Source: an uncultured Candidatus Actinomarina sp.
GTDB lineage: Bacteria > Actinomycetota > Acidimicrobiia > Actinomarinales > Actinomarinaceae
Assembly: GCA_902619825.1 (NCBI GenBank)
Contig: CACNFT010000007.1
Span: 1-40,639 of the forward strand
DNA length: 40,639 nt
Direction of reading: 5' to 3'
Each line of letters starts with the position of its first letter. Positions within the stretch are counted from its first letter, which is position 1. Below are positions 15,698 through 24,010 of the stretch, piece after piece. A program made the translations under genes and the position numbers. The notes under the pieces are model-generated. The model made no database searches and was not told where the DNA came from. It saw nothing but the letters and a program-made list of their open reading frames with translations.

Positions 15698-15845
15698 CTG
15701 AAAATTCACTTATTATTTTTCTTATCATTTCCTCTAATAAACTCAACAATCGTTGGGTTTTTAGTTGGTGTGTGTTTGTTTTCTAAAAATTAATATGTTT
15801 TTACCACTCTATGATTTCCGAAGGGGTTTTATTAGATTGTTTAGA

Positions 15846-17150
15846 ATGAGTAATTTACTTAAAGAGTTTAAATCTGAAATACACAAACTAGATTTATCTA
15901 AAACTGAAAGATATTGGTTAGAACAAGTAAATTTTGAAATTGACAATGAGTCTTTAAGTATTTTCGTAGGATCAGACTTTGTAAAATCATCAATTGAGAA
16001 AAAACTATATAAAAAAATCAAAAAAACATTCAACATAAGCACGGGATTTAAAGAATGTGTTTTTGTTTTAGATAAGAATATGAAAAAAGACTTTCAAGCC
16101 TATGAATTTGAAGAAAAAAATGAAGATCTATTGAAAAATCAAGAAGAGATAAAAAAAGTTAAGCCTGATTTATCTGTTTTTGACGAGATGTTTGTCGGCT
16201 CCTCTAATAATCTTTCAGTAACGGCAGCAAAAAATGTTGTTAAAGATCCTGGTGGACGTTTTAACCCTCTTTTTGTTTATGGATCTCCGGGGGTTGGTAA
16301 AACACACCTTCTAAAAACTATTGAAAAAGCTCACCCCTCTTCTTTTTATATTGATTCTGAATCTTTTTTAGATTCATATATTCAAGGAATAAAAAATAAA
16401 GATATAGATATATTTAAATCAAAAATAAGGTCTGTCGAAATTTTACTAGTAGATGATATTCAGTTTTTTATGGGTAAAAAGGGTGTTTCAGAGGAGCTTT
16501 TCCACACTATTAATTATTTTTTAAACAATCAGAAAGCGGTTGTTTTGGTTTCAGATCAAAAACCAAATAAACTTTTAGGCTTTCCGGATCGCCTAATTTC
16601 AAGAATTTTAAACGGTTTAGTTACTGACATTGAAAAACCTGATGAAGAAATGTTTCTTAAAGCAATTGAGAAAGCAAATGTTGAACAGGGCGGTTATTTG
16701 CTTTCTAAAGAAGAGATTAAAACAATAAGTGGGTTAAGGGTCGATAGTTTTAGAGATATAAACGGAATTGTTAACCAACTCTTAATAAACAAACAAACAG
16801 GAAAGGGTAATTTCGATTATATTAAGGAGTTGATTTCTGTTTCTAAGTCAGGATTTGTAGAGTCTGTTGGTCCTGATCAAATATTAGATTACGTTTCAAA
16901 GGTTTTTCAAGTTGATAAAAACCTCATATCTTCAAAAAACAGAACATCGAAGGTTAATGAGTCTAGGAGGCTTTTTGCATCTCTTGCAAGGAAACATACA
17001 GATCTATCATTAAATCAAATAGGTTTGTATCTTGGTGGTAGAAGCCACTCAACAGTTTTAAGCTATATTGATAAATCTAAAGACTCACCTTTAGTTATCA
17101 AAGAAATAAACAGTTTCGACAGTTCACTCTCAATAAAAGAGGTTGGTTAA
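15846..17150 (+). CDS. dnaA: Chromosomal replication initiator DnaA, divergent DNA-binding domain
   Basis: 434 residues from the ATG at 15846, whose product MSNLLKEFKSEIHKLDLSK aligns with the start of domain I. TTG 15837 has AAGGGG ten bases upstream and is an alternative; the frame is open back to 15765. Domain III has GSPGVGKT (146-153) and ILLVDDIQFF. Domain IV has the signature RKHTDLSLNQIGLYLGGRSHSTV, where the usual GGRDHTTV has Asp to Ser and the first Thr to Ser. In the basic loop, the usual PRQ is replaced by SRR (ESRRLF). In E. coli these are base-contacting positions (P406/R407/Q408 region, D433, T435). The protein probably recognises an altered box. It initiates replication and may regulate its own promoter. 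Confidence 0.93.
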   Translation: MSNLLKEFKSEIHKLDLSKTERYWLEQVNFEIDNESLSIFVGSDFVKSSIEKKLYKKIKKTFNISTGFKECVFVLDKNMKKDFQAYEFEEKNEDLLKNQEEIKKVKPDLSVFDEMFVGSSNNLSVTAAKNVVKDPGGRFNPLFVYGSPGVGKTHLLKTIEKAHPSSFYIDSESFLDSYIQGIKNKDIDIFKSKIRSVEILLVDDIQFFMGKKGVSEELFHTINYFLNNQKAVVLVSDQKPNKLLGFPDRLISRILNGLVTDIEKPDEEMFLKAIEKANVEQGGYLLSKEEIKTISGLRVDSFRDINGIVNQLLINKQTGKGNFDYIKELISVSKSGFVESVGPDQILDYVSKVFQVDKNLISSKNRTSKVNESRRLFASLARKHTDLSLNQIGLYLGGRSHSTVLSYIDKSKDSPLVIKEINSFDSSLSIKEVG

Positions 17151-17267
17151 TTCTTTGTCGGTTTTGTTGTCTTTTTGCTCCTCTAAAATCCTTTTTGTAA
17201 ATTGGTTTTTTTTCTATTTATACATGTCAGACGTTCTTATTACTATTAAATTTATAAAAGATTAAAT
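17151..17267. other. dnaA-dnaN intergenic spacer
   Basis: 117 bases, very T-rich on the plus strand. In many actinobacteria this spacer is the long oriC with many DnaA boxes; here it is short and I see none. It contains GGTTTTGTTGTC (17160-17171), resembling the complement of the upstream TTCGCGAAAACAAAAC repeats, and TATAAA (17253-17258) nine bases before the dnaN ATG, a probable near-leaderless promoter. Confidence 0.4.
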
Positions 17268-18383
17268 ATGAAGTTTAAAACACAAACAAGCGTATTAAAG
17301 GAAGTAGTTTCTTCTGTTTCTCGAGTTGTTAATCCCAGACCTTCAACACCCGCTCTAACAGGTCTTTATCTTCACGCTTCAGACGGTTTTCTAGAGATTA
17401 TAGGTTCTGATCTGGACATAACAATTAAGTCAAAGATGGTTGTTGACGTAGATGTTGAAGGAAAGTGTCTTGTTAATTCAAATAAACTATCAGAAATTGT
17501 AAGAAAACTTCCTGAGGGAGAGGTTGTCTTTTCTGATGTAGGAAGTGAATTAAAAATTGAAACCAAATCATTAGACTTCACTTTAAGAAAACTGGAAGAC
17601 CAGGACTATCCAGAAGCATTCTTGAAAAAACATGAAAAAGACGATCAAACACAAGAAGTGTTGGTTTCAGAGTTGTTTGATTCATTGAAGAACGTAGGTA
17701 TTGCTTCTACTCCAGAGGGTGGAAGACCCGTGTTAACAGGTGTTTATTTCAACAATCAAGACGAAAAAACAGAACTAGCAGCAACAGACAGTTATAGATT
17801 AGCCACACAACAAATTAGCAACTTCCCAATAAACGATGTGGGAATTATTTCATTTAAATCGTTAAGCGAAGTAATTAGGCTTTTTGAAAATGAAGAAGAA
17901 ACACTAAACATTAATTCAAACGAAAAAGATCTTTACTTTTTTAATGACAAATACTTCGCCTCATTAAGAAAAGTAGAAGGAACTTTTCCAGAATATCAAA
18001 ACCTTTTTCCAAAAGAAACACTGTTTACAGCAGAGATTGATAAGAAAGAAATATTAGAAAGTCTTGATCGCTCTACTGTCGTTGCTGAGGGGTATATACC
18101 CGTAACCTTTATTTTTGAAAACAACGAAAAATTAACAATCACCACACTTAATAAAGACGTTGGTGGCGGAAACGAAAGCTTAAATATAAAAATTCTTGGT
18201 GTTGAAACAGGGGATATAAACGGCTTTCAAATGTCTTTCAATCCGAATTTCTTAATTCAAGGCATCGAAGTTTTAGAAGGCAACAAAGTTTACATTAGAT
18301 TCTCTGGAAACGAAAAACCGGTAGTAGTACAAGGAGAATCAGAGAACTATAAATATCTCTTAATGCCAGTAAGAGCCTCGTGA
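17268..18383 (+). CDS. dnaN: DNA polymerase III beta sliding clamp
   Basis: 371 residues, the usual length, with three clamp domains. Domain 1 starts MKFKTQTSVLKEVVSSVSRV and contains PALTGLYLHASDGFLEIIGSDLDITI. Domain 2 has GRPVLTGVYFN and LAATDSYRLA. Domain 3 ends in the clamp-typical YLLMPVRAS. The ring tethers the polymerase to DNA. The stop overlaps the next gene in a GTGA arrangement. It directly follows dnaA as in most bacteria. Confidence 0.97.
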   Translation: MKFKTQTSVLKEVVSSVSRVVNPRPSTPALTGLYLHASDGFLEIIGSDLDITIKSKMVVDVDVEGKCLVNSNKLSEIVRKLPEGEVVFSDVGSELKIETKSLDFTLRKLEDQDYPEAFLKKHEKDDQTQEVLVSELFDSLKNVGIASTPEGGRPVLTGVYFNNQDEKTELAATDSYRLATQQISNFPINDVGIISFKSLSEVIRLFENEEETLNINSNEKDLYFFNDKYFASLRKVEGTFPEYQNLFPKETLFTAEIDKKEILESLDRSTVVAEGYIPVTFIFENNEKLTITTLNKDVGGGNESLNIKILGVETGDINGFQMSFNPNFLIQGIEVLEGNKVYIRFSGNEKPVVVQGESENYKYLLMPVRAS

Positions 18384-18670
18384 AACAAGCAAGTGGACCT
18401 GAAAAAATAAACATTGAAGAAAACAGTGTTGGAATAAATTTTAAAAAATCAGAACAAGTTAAAAAACACCTTAATAACTCTTCCTACCCCTGGAAGGACG
18501 AAATATCTTCAGGACCAGTAATTAATGATATCCTTGTAATTTATGTGGACTCAAAAAGACTAAAAGACATAATCGAACTGGAGTCTCTAAAAATAATCAA
18601 CAATATAGAAAAAAAGCTTGGATTTTCGGTGAATTCTATACGTGTTGAATTGCAAAATAGCCAACAATAA
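18380..18670 (+). CDS. DUF721 (DciA-like) protein, short form
   Basis: 96 residues from a GTG start that overlaps dnaN by four bases. The C-terminal half, DILVIYVDSKRLKDIIELES followed by NNIEKKLGFSVNSIRVEL, resembles the KH-like DUF721 core, where a DSxxWxxEL pattern is usual; the Trp is Leu here. The position between dnaN and gyrB matches Rv0004 of M. tuberculosis and related genes. DUF721/DciA proteins assist replicative helicase loading in bacteria without DnaC. At 96 residues it is shorter than actinobacterial homologues, which carry long N-terminal tails. Assignment rests mostly on position and the short C-terminal pattern. Confidence 0.65.
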   Translation: MKQASGPEKINIEENSVGINFKKSEQVKKHLNNSSYPWKDEISSGPVINDILVIYVDSKRLKDIIELESLKIINNIEKKLGFSVNSIRVELQNSQQ

Positions 18671-18747
18671 TAACGTATTTCTACTAAAATAAGAGTTCAG
18701 CAAGGGGCTGTACTTAATATAAAAAAGAAGCGTATCTTAGGAGATCC

Positions 18748-20670
18748 GTGCCAAAAAAAGATTCAAAAAGCTATGACTCTAAAGACATAAAGGTCTTAGA
18801 AGGTTTAGAAGCGGTAAGAAAAAGACCAGCAATGTATATTGGTTCGACCGGACCAAACGGCCTCCACCATCTAATTTGGGAAGTTGTGGACAACTCTGTT
18901 GATGAGGCAATGGCGGGAAGGTGTACTCAAATTGATGTAATGCTTGAAAAAAACGGCTCAGTCACAGTAAAAGACAATGGAAGCGGAATACCCGTAAAGC
19001 CCCACCCTAAAACAAAAAAATCTGCCCTAACAACCGTCTTAACAACACTACATGCTGGAGGAAAGTTTGAGTCAGGAGCCTACACAGTAAGCGGCGGTCT
19101 ACATGGAGTTGGTATTTCGGTAGTAAACGCACTTTCTGTTTTTGTGAAGGTTGAAGTAGAAAGGGACGGACATGTATGGAATCAAAATTTTGATTACGGA
19201 AAGCCCACTTCAAAAATTAAAAAAGGAAAAGCTTCCAAAAAAACAGGAACAAAAATAAACTTCTTGGCTGATCCAGAAATATTTGACGAAACACAGGTTT
19301 TCGAATACAACATTGTTTCGGAAAGATTGAGACAAACAGCATTTTTAAACAAAGGCCTCAAGATTAACCTAACTGACAACAGAGTAAAACCAGCAACAAA
19401 AGAACAGTTCTTTTATAAAGGTGGTTTAGTTGATTTTGTTGATTATTTAAATGAGGGGTTTGAGGTTCTTCATGAAAAAACAATTTCATTTTCAGATCAA
19501 AGCAAGGACTCAGAAATAGAAGTTGCAATGCAGTGGAAAAACGAAGACGACGTAAATATAAAAAGCTTTGCAAACAACATACATACTCTTGAAGGAGGAA
19601 CTCACGAAGAAGGTCTTAGAACAGCAGTTACTAAAGCAATAAACGATTTTGCTAAATCTAGAAACCTTCACTCTGATATTTCTTTAACAGGCGATGATAT
19701 AAGAGAAGGCTTAACAGGTGTTGTTTCTGTAAGGGTGAAAGAACCACAATTTGAAGGCCAAACAAAAACAAAACTTGGGAACACCGAAATGAAATCTAAA
19801 GTACAAGTATTAGTAAACCAAGAATTTCCAAAATGGCTTTCAAAAAATACAAAAGAAGGACGAGCTATTGTCGAGAGGTGCGCTATTGCGGCAAAAGCAA
19901 GAATGAGTGCAAAGAAAGCAAGAGAGCTTACTAAAAGAAAAAGCATACTTGAAACATCAGGCCTTCCAGGAAAGCTGGCAGACTGTTCTTCAACAGATCC
20001 ATCAGAAAGTGAATTATTTATTGTAGAGGGAGATTCTGCTGCTGGTCCCGCCAAGCAAGCAAGAGACTCAAGAACGCAAGCAATTCTTCCAATTAGAGGA
20101 AAAATTATTAATGTTCAAAAGGTTACAGAGAACAGAGCTTTACAAAATGAAGAAATAAGTTCTCTTATCAAGGCAATCGGAACAGGAATAAAAGCCGAAT
20201 ATAACGGAGAAGAATCAAGGTATGACAAAATTATATTTTTAACAGATGCAGACGTTGATGGTGCCCATATTAGAACCTTGTTGTTAACATTCTTCTTTAA
20301 ATTTATGCCCGGACTCATTAAAGAAGGAAAGGTTTGGATCTCCGAACCTCCACTTTATAGAGCTAAGTCTTCTGGTTCAATAAATTATTTGAAAGACGAT
20401 CAAGCCCTTGAAAATTTTAAAAAAGAAAACAAAAATAAGAAATTTGATATCAGCAGATTCAAAGGTCTTGGAGAAATGAACGCAGGAGAGCTTTGGGACA
20501 CTGCAATGAATCCAGAAAGTAGAACTCTTATAAAAGTAAGCATTGCTGATGGAAAGGCAGCTGAAGCTAGAGCAGCAAACATGTTTGAAATACTAATGGG
20601 TAACGACGTTGCAAAAAGAAAAACTTTCATTGAGGAAAACGCCAAAGATGTAAGGTTCTTGGACGTATAA
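18748..20670 (+). CDS. gyrB: DNA gyrase subunit B
   Basis: 640 residues starting at GTG with TTAGGAG well placed upstream. The GHKL ATPase domain has MYIGSTGPNGLHHLIWEVVDNSVDEAMAG and GGLHGVGISVVNALS. The Toprim domain starts at EGDSAAGPAKQARDSRTQAI (E427), where gyrases usually read EGDSAGGSAK, then TDADVDGAHIRTLLLTFF with the Mg-binding acidic residues. The C-terminal ISRFKGLGEMN is canonical. Together with GyrA it introduces negative supercoils. The Ala in EGDSAAG and the Pro in GPAK are uncommon. A ParE identity was considered, but FFFKFMPGLIKEGKVWISEPPLYR and the dnaN-proximal position favour GyrB. gyrA starts one base after its stop codon. Confidence 0.94.
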   Translation: MPKKDSKSYDSKDIKVLEGLEAVRKRPAMYIGSTGPNGLHHLIWEVVDNSVDEAMAGRCTQIDVMLEKNGSVTVKDNGSGIPVKPHPKTKKSALTTVLTTLHAGGKFESGAYTVSGGLHGVGISVVNALSVFVKVEVERDGHVWNQNFDYGKPTSKIKKGKASKKTGTKINFLADPEIFDETQVFEYNIVSERLRQTAFLNKGLKINLTDNRVKPATKEQFFYKGGLVDFVDYLNEGFEVLHEKTISFSDQSKDSEIEVAMQWKNEDDVNIKSFANNIHTLEGGTHEEGLRTAVTKAINDFAKSRNLHSDISLTGDDIREGLTGVVSVRVKEPQFEGQTKTKLGNTEMKSKVQVLVNQEFPKWLSKNTKEGRAIVERCAIAAKARMSAKKARELTKRKSILETSGLPGKLADCSSTDPSESELFIVEGDSAAGPAKQARDSRTQAILPIRGKIINVQKVTENRALQNEEISSLIKAIGTGIKAEYNGEESRYDKIIFLTDADVDGAHIRTLLLTFFFKFMPGLIKEGKVWISEPPLYRAKSSGSINYLKDDQALENFKKENKNKKFDISRFKGLGEMNAGELWDTAMNPESRTLIKVSIADGKAAEARAANMFEILMGNDVAKRKTFIEENAKDVRFLDV

Positions 20671-20671
20671 C

Positions 20672-23242
20672 ATGGCAGCAAAGAAACCAGCAGCAAAGAA
20701 ACCAGCAGCAAAGAAACCAGCAGCAAAGAAACCAGCAGCAAAGAAACCAGCAGCAAAGAAACCAGCAGCAAAGAAACCAGCAGCAAAGAAATCGAAAACC
20801 GCTACTGCTACAAAGAAAAAACCAACAATTAAATCTGATACACTAAACGGTTCAATTGCTGTTGAAGATGAAATCTCTAAGTCATTCTTAGATTATGCTA
20901 TGTCGGTTATTGTTTCCAGAGCTCTTCCAGATGTAAAGGATGGATTAAAACCAGTACAAAGAAGAATTTTATACTCAATGTATGAAACAGGAATTAGACC
21001 GACAGGACCTTTCAGAAAGTGTTCAAAGGTTGTAGGTGATGTTATGGGTAACTATCATCCACATGGAAACGACGCTATATACGGAACCCTAGTAAGGTTG
21101 GGACAAAATTTTAGTACTAGATACCCCCTGATTGAACCACAGGGTAACTTTGGAACCCCCGACGATCCACCTGCTGCTATGAGGTATACAGAGTCTAGAA
21201 TGTCTTCCCTGTCTTCACAGCTATTAGATGGGATTGACGAAGAGACAGTAGACTTTGAGCCTAATTATTCCGGAGAGACAAGCGAACCAAAAGTATTACC
21301 TGGAAGATTTCCAAACCTTTTAATTAATGGAGCTGAGGGTATCGCAGTTGCTATGGCAACAAATATGCCACCCTACAACCTGAAAGAGATTACAGAGGCA
21401 GTTAAATTTACTTTAAAAACAAAAGACCCCAAACCACGAGATTATTTAAAAATAATAAAAGGTCCAGATTTTCCTACAGGAGGATTAATTGTAGATACCC
21501 CCACGATAAAAGAAGCAATACTTAAAGGTAGAGGGTCTATAAAACTTCGAGCTGTTGCAGACATAGAAGAATTAGGAAAAGGTAGATCTGCAATTATTGT
21601 TAAAGAGCTTCCGTATCAGGCTTCAATTGACAGAATTATGGAAAAAATAGCATCTTTGGTTCAGGACAAAAAATTAACCGGAGTCTCAGACTTAAGGAAT
21701 GAAAGTAGTGACAGAAACGGAACCAGACTCGTTGTTGAGTTAAAGAGAGACGCCGTACCACAAGTTGTGTTAAATGATCTTTTTAAATTTACACAACTTC
21801 AAGATACTTTTTCAGTTAATTCAGTAGCCCTTGTTGAAGGAGTGCCTAAAGTACTATCGGTTCCCGAACTTATTAGATACTACATTGATCATCAAATAGA
21901 TGTAATTCAAAGGAGATCTAAATACAGACTTGAAAAGGCAAAAGCACGGTTACATATCGTTGATGGCTTATTGCTTGCATTGAATAAAATCGATCAAATA
22001 ATAAAAGTCATTAAATCTTCCAAAGATGTGGAGGTAGCAAGAAAATCACTGATGAGTAAATTTAAATTATCAGAAATTCAGGCAACACACATCCTTGATA
22101 TGCCCCTAAGAAGGTTAACTGCATTGGAAAAAGAAAAGCTCGAAGATGAAAAGAAAGAACTCAAAGAAACAATTAAAGACCTTACAGCAATATTAAAAAG
22201 TAGAGCGAAACAAAATCAAATACTTATTGAAGAGCTTGATGCAATAACAGACAAGTTTGGTGATGAAAGAAGATCCAGAATTGTTCCAGATGTTGGCGAG
22301 GTAAAAATTGAAGATTTAATTGAAGACGAGGAAATTATTGTTTCCATCTCATCTGAAGGTTATATAAAATCAGTTCCTTCAACCTCCTATAAAAAACAAG
22401 GTAGAGGAGGTAAGGGTGTTAAAGCAGCTTCTTCAGAGGAAGACATAATTGAGCACCTCCTTTCAACATCTGTTCACTCTTATTTACTTTTCTTTACAGA
22501 CAACGGAAAAGTATACAGAGCCAAGGCACATGAAATTCCAAAAACAAATAGGACTGCAAAAGGATCTTTAATTCACAATGTACTTTCAATGGGACAAGAT
22601 GAAAAAGTTCAGGCAATAATTGACACAAGGGACTATGAAACAGAAAAATTCTTATTAATAATGACTGAGAAAGGAACGGTAAAAAAATCAAAATTTAAAG
22701 ATTTTGATTCAAACTATAAATCATTACAAGCCATAAAGCTAAAGGATGGTGACAAAGTTGTTTCTGTAAAAACAACGTCTGGGAAAGAAGACATAATACT
22801 TGTTTCCCAGAAGGGACAAGCAATAAGATTTGATGAAAACAATCTCAAAGCCCAAGGTAGATCAGCAATGGGAGTTAGAGGAATAAAACTTCGTGAAGGG
22901 GACAAGGTTGTAGGTGCAGCAACATCCAGAGAGGAAACACTCTTATTTATTACGGCCAAAGGGTATGGAAAGCGTACAAAATTAGATGAATTCAGAAGAG
23001 CTGGAAGAGGAGGACTCGGAGTCAAGGCTCTTAAGGTTACGGAAGCCAAAGGAGATTTAATTGGCGCAGGACCCGTTGATGAAGATACAGAGGTTATGCT
23101 TATGAGTACTGGTGGAACAGCAATAAGATGTGCTGTAAAACAAATAAAACAAATGAGTAGAGTTGCTCAAGGAGTAAAGGTTATGAAGCTTTCAAAAGAA
23201 GAAGAAATATCTGCCTTTATTCCAATTAAAAATGAATCGTAA
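20672..23242 (+). CDS. gyrA: DNA gyrase subunit A with lysine/alanine repeat N-terminal tail
   Basis: 856 residues. Residues 2-41 are eight five-residue units (seven AAKKP, one AAKKS), followed by a Lys/Thr-rich linker to about 56. The conserved core begins near VEDEISKSFLDYAMSVIVSRALPD, placing SFLDYA at 71 against about 17-20 in ordinary GyrA, so the tail adds about 50 residues. The catalytic Tyr is Y172 in AAMRYTE. The quinolone pocket reads HPHGNDAIYG (129-138), whereas M. tuberculosis has HPHGDASIYD. The C-terminal beta-pinwheel has QGRGGKG, a variant GyrA box (usually QRRGGKG). It forms the A2B2 gyrase with the adjacent gyrB. It overlaps the DUF3566 gene start by one base. Confidence 0.95.
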   Translation: MAAKKPAAKKPAAKKPAAKKPAAKKPAAKKPAAKKPAAKKSKTATATKKKPTIKSDTLNGSIAVEDEISKSFLDYAMSVIVSRALPDVKDGLKPVQRRILYSMYETGIRPTGPFRKCSKVVGDVMGNYHPHGNDAIYGTLVRLGQNFSTRYPLIEPQGNFGTPDDPPAAMRYTESRMSSLSSQLLDGIDEETVDFEPNYSGETSEPKVLPGRFPNLLINGAEGIAVAMATNMPPYNLKEITEAVKFTLKTKDPKPRDYLKIIKGPDFPTGGLIVDTPTIKEAILKGRGSIKLRAVADIEELGKGRSAIIVKELPYQASIDRIMEKIASLVQDKKLTGVSDLRNESSDRNGTRLVVELKRDAVPQVVLNDLFKFTQLQDTFSVNSVALVEGVPKVLSVPELIRYYIDHQIDVIQRRSKYRLEKAKARLHIVDGLLLALNKIDQIIKVIKSSKDVEVARKSLMSKFKLSEIQATHILDMPLRRLTALEKEKLEDEKKELKETIKDLTAILKSRAKQNQILIEELDAITDKFGDERRSRIVPDVGEVKIEDLIEDEEIIVSISSEGYIKSVPSTSYKKQGRGGKGVKAASSEEDIIEHLLSTSVHSYLLFFTDNGKVYRAKAHEIPKTNRTAKGSLIHNVLSMGQDEKVQAIIDTRDYETEKFLLIMTEKGTVKKSKFKDFDSNYKSLQAIKLKDGDKVVSVKTTSGKEDIILVSQKGQAIRFDENNLKAQGRSAMGVRGIKLREGDKVVGAATSREETLLFITAKGYGKRTKLDEFRRAGRGGLGVKALKVTEAKGDLIGAGPVDEDTEVMLMSTGGTAIRCAVKQIKQMSRVAQGVKVMKLSKEEEISAFIPIKNES
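20675..20794 (+). repeat. 15-bp tandem coding repeat (AAKKP)n at the start of gyrA
   Basis: Eight in-frame 15-base units; seven are identical copies of GCAGCAAAGAAACCA and the eighth changes at its end. Perfect nucleotide identity, not just amino-acid identity, points to recent expansion by slippage and predicts copy-number variation among strains. Confidence 0.97.
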
Positions 23243-23832
23243 TGGTTAGAGTAAACAGAGTTAGAAGAATTATAAGAAAGGTTGATCCTTGGACCGTCTT
23301 AAAAGTTTCTTTTGTCTTCAATTTTATTATTTCGTTAACAATTGTTCTTGGATTTTCAATTTTATGGGTTTTACTAGTAAATGCTGGGGTTCCTCAAGGA
23401 CTTGAAGAAATTGCAAGAAGACTAGCACTACTAGACGACAATGCATCTCTAGTTGGCAATGTAGAAACTTTATTTTCTAGTGTCTTATTTTTTGCAACTG
23501 TATATTTATTAACTCAAACAGCAATAGCAACTCTAGGAGCATTCTTTTATAACCTAATTTCAGATTTGGTTGGTGGAATCGAGGTAATAGTACTAGAGGA
23601 GTCATATAACGAAACTGGCTCAAAACCTAGCAGTGATAACGCCAGGAATGAAAACACAGAAACTGCAGCAATGCCTGTTGCAAATGCGTTGGGAAGATTT
23701 AGAAGACAAAAAAATAGAAATGACGATTTCATGGTTCCAGAAATGCCTAGACCAGATGTTCCAAGAGACATTGAAGAAGAGACACTAACAGAAACTTTAA
23801 AAAGTTATCCTGAAAACGATACAGAACAATAA
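23242..23832 (+). CDS. DUF3566 transmembrane protein
   Basis: 196 residues. The N-terminal domain reads VRRIIRKVDPWTVLKVSFVFNFI, then two membrane segments (about 25-50 and 75-100) separated by a loop GLEEIARRLALLDDNASLVGN. This matches the DUF3566 family found directly after gyrA in actinobacteria (Rv0007 in M. tuberculosis). The tail (about 118-196) is polar and probably disordered. In homologues the disordered extension usually precedes the membrane domain, whereas here it follows it. Function is unknown; it is a strong marker of actinobacterial ancestry. The start ATG overlaps the gyrA stop. Confidence 0.88.
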   Translation: MVRVNRVRRIIRKVDPWTVLKVSFVFNFIISLTIVLGFSILWVLLVNAGVPQGLEEIARRLALLDDNASLVGNVETLFSSVLFFATVYLLTQTAIATLGAFFYNLISDLVGGIEVIVLEESYNETGSKPSSDNARNENTETAAMPVANALGRFRRQKNRNDDFMVPEMPRPDVPRDIEEETLTETLKSYPENDTEQ

Positions 23833-23858
23833 TTTTTGCTACACTTAACCACTAAATA

Positions 23859-24006
23859 AATAAAGTAACAAAGCGAAGCTAGTGAGAATCTAGCACTGTC
23901 CCGCAACTGTGATTCGAAAGATAAGTCAGGTCGACTTTATTACTTTTTACAACAATCCTCGAGAGAAGGAATGGAGTATCGTACTTTTTCTCGTGGTGAG
24001 AAAGGA
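23859..24006 (+). promoter_or_regulatory. Cobalamin (B12) riboswitch with a translational expression platform
   Basis: The aptamer core contains the B12 box GTCCCGCAACTGTGA (23898-23912), preceded by GCTAGTGAGAATCTAGC, which fits the conserved GxxGGTGAGAATCCGGC hairpin. P1 is closed by AATAAAGT (23859-23866) with ACTTTATT (23934-23941). Downstream, TTTCTC (23987-23992) pairs with GAGAAA (23998-24003), burying the ribosome site AAAGGA (24001-24006). CTCGAGAGAAGG (23959-23970) could pair with CTTTTTCTCG instead, giving a competing form. This suggests B12 controls translation of the BtuF-like gene. The pairing scheme is by eye, not by folding software. Confidence 0.88.
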
Positions 24007-24010
24007 AAAT

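Larger units (their letters stand above)
15574..15845. other. rpmH-dnaA intergenic region, probable origin/promoter region
   Basis: This is the longest stretch without a confident gene. Reading left to right: two TTTAAAC copies (15586-15592, 15611-15617); an AT-only segment with the dyad AAATTAA-TAT-TTAATTT (15623-15639), a plausible easily melted region; the tandem TTCGCGAAAACAAAAC repeats; TATAAT at 15692-15697; then a T- and G-rich run with a further TTTGTTTTC (15775-15783). I find no TTATCCACA- or TTGTCCACA-like DnaA box. Origin function is inferred from gene order only. The upstream in-frame extension of dnaA covers 15765-15845, but its codons look unlike a DnaA N-terminus. Confidence 0.5.

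Noticed and set aside
15765-15845. N-terminal extension of dnaA (27 more codons)
   Set aside because: The extra residues (Cys, Phe and Arg rich) precede the normal start of domain I and do not resemble DnaA. I kept 15846, with TTG 15837 as the alternative.
18671-18747. 77-base dnaN-gyrB spacer as a possible tRNA gene
   Set aside because: The length is right but no cloverleaf, T-loop TTCRANNC or acceptor pairing is visible; it reads as a promoter/leader with the gyrB ribosome site. I found no tRNA or rRNA in the window.
20400-20786. Antisense frame opposite the gyrA repeat coding for a Leu/Val/Ser repeat
   Set aside because: It is the mirror image of the (AAKKP)n coding repeat; it has no ribosome site and overlaps two strongly supported genes.
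20675-20794. Short direct repeats that might be a CRISPR or an intergenic minisatellite
   Set aside because: Units are contiguous, 15 bases long, in frame and without spacers; they are coding.
18748-23242. gyrB/gyrA being topoisomerase IV (parE/parC) instead
   Set aside because: EGDSAAG and QGRGGKG are not textbook gyrase, but the pinwheel with a GyrA-box-like motif, FFFKFMP in the Toprim region, and the dnaN-gyrB-gyrA-DUF3566 order favour gyrase.
23909-24010. In-frame extension of the BtuF-like gene upstream of 24011
   Set aside because: It runs through the B12 box and expression platform of the riboswitch, has no ribosome site, and would bury the signal peptide 34 residues in.
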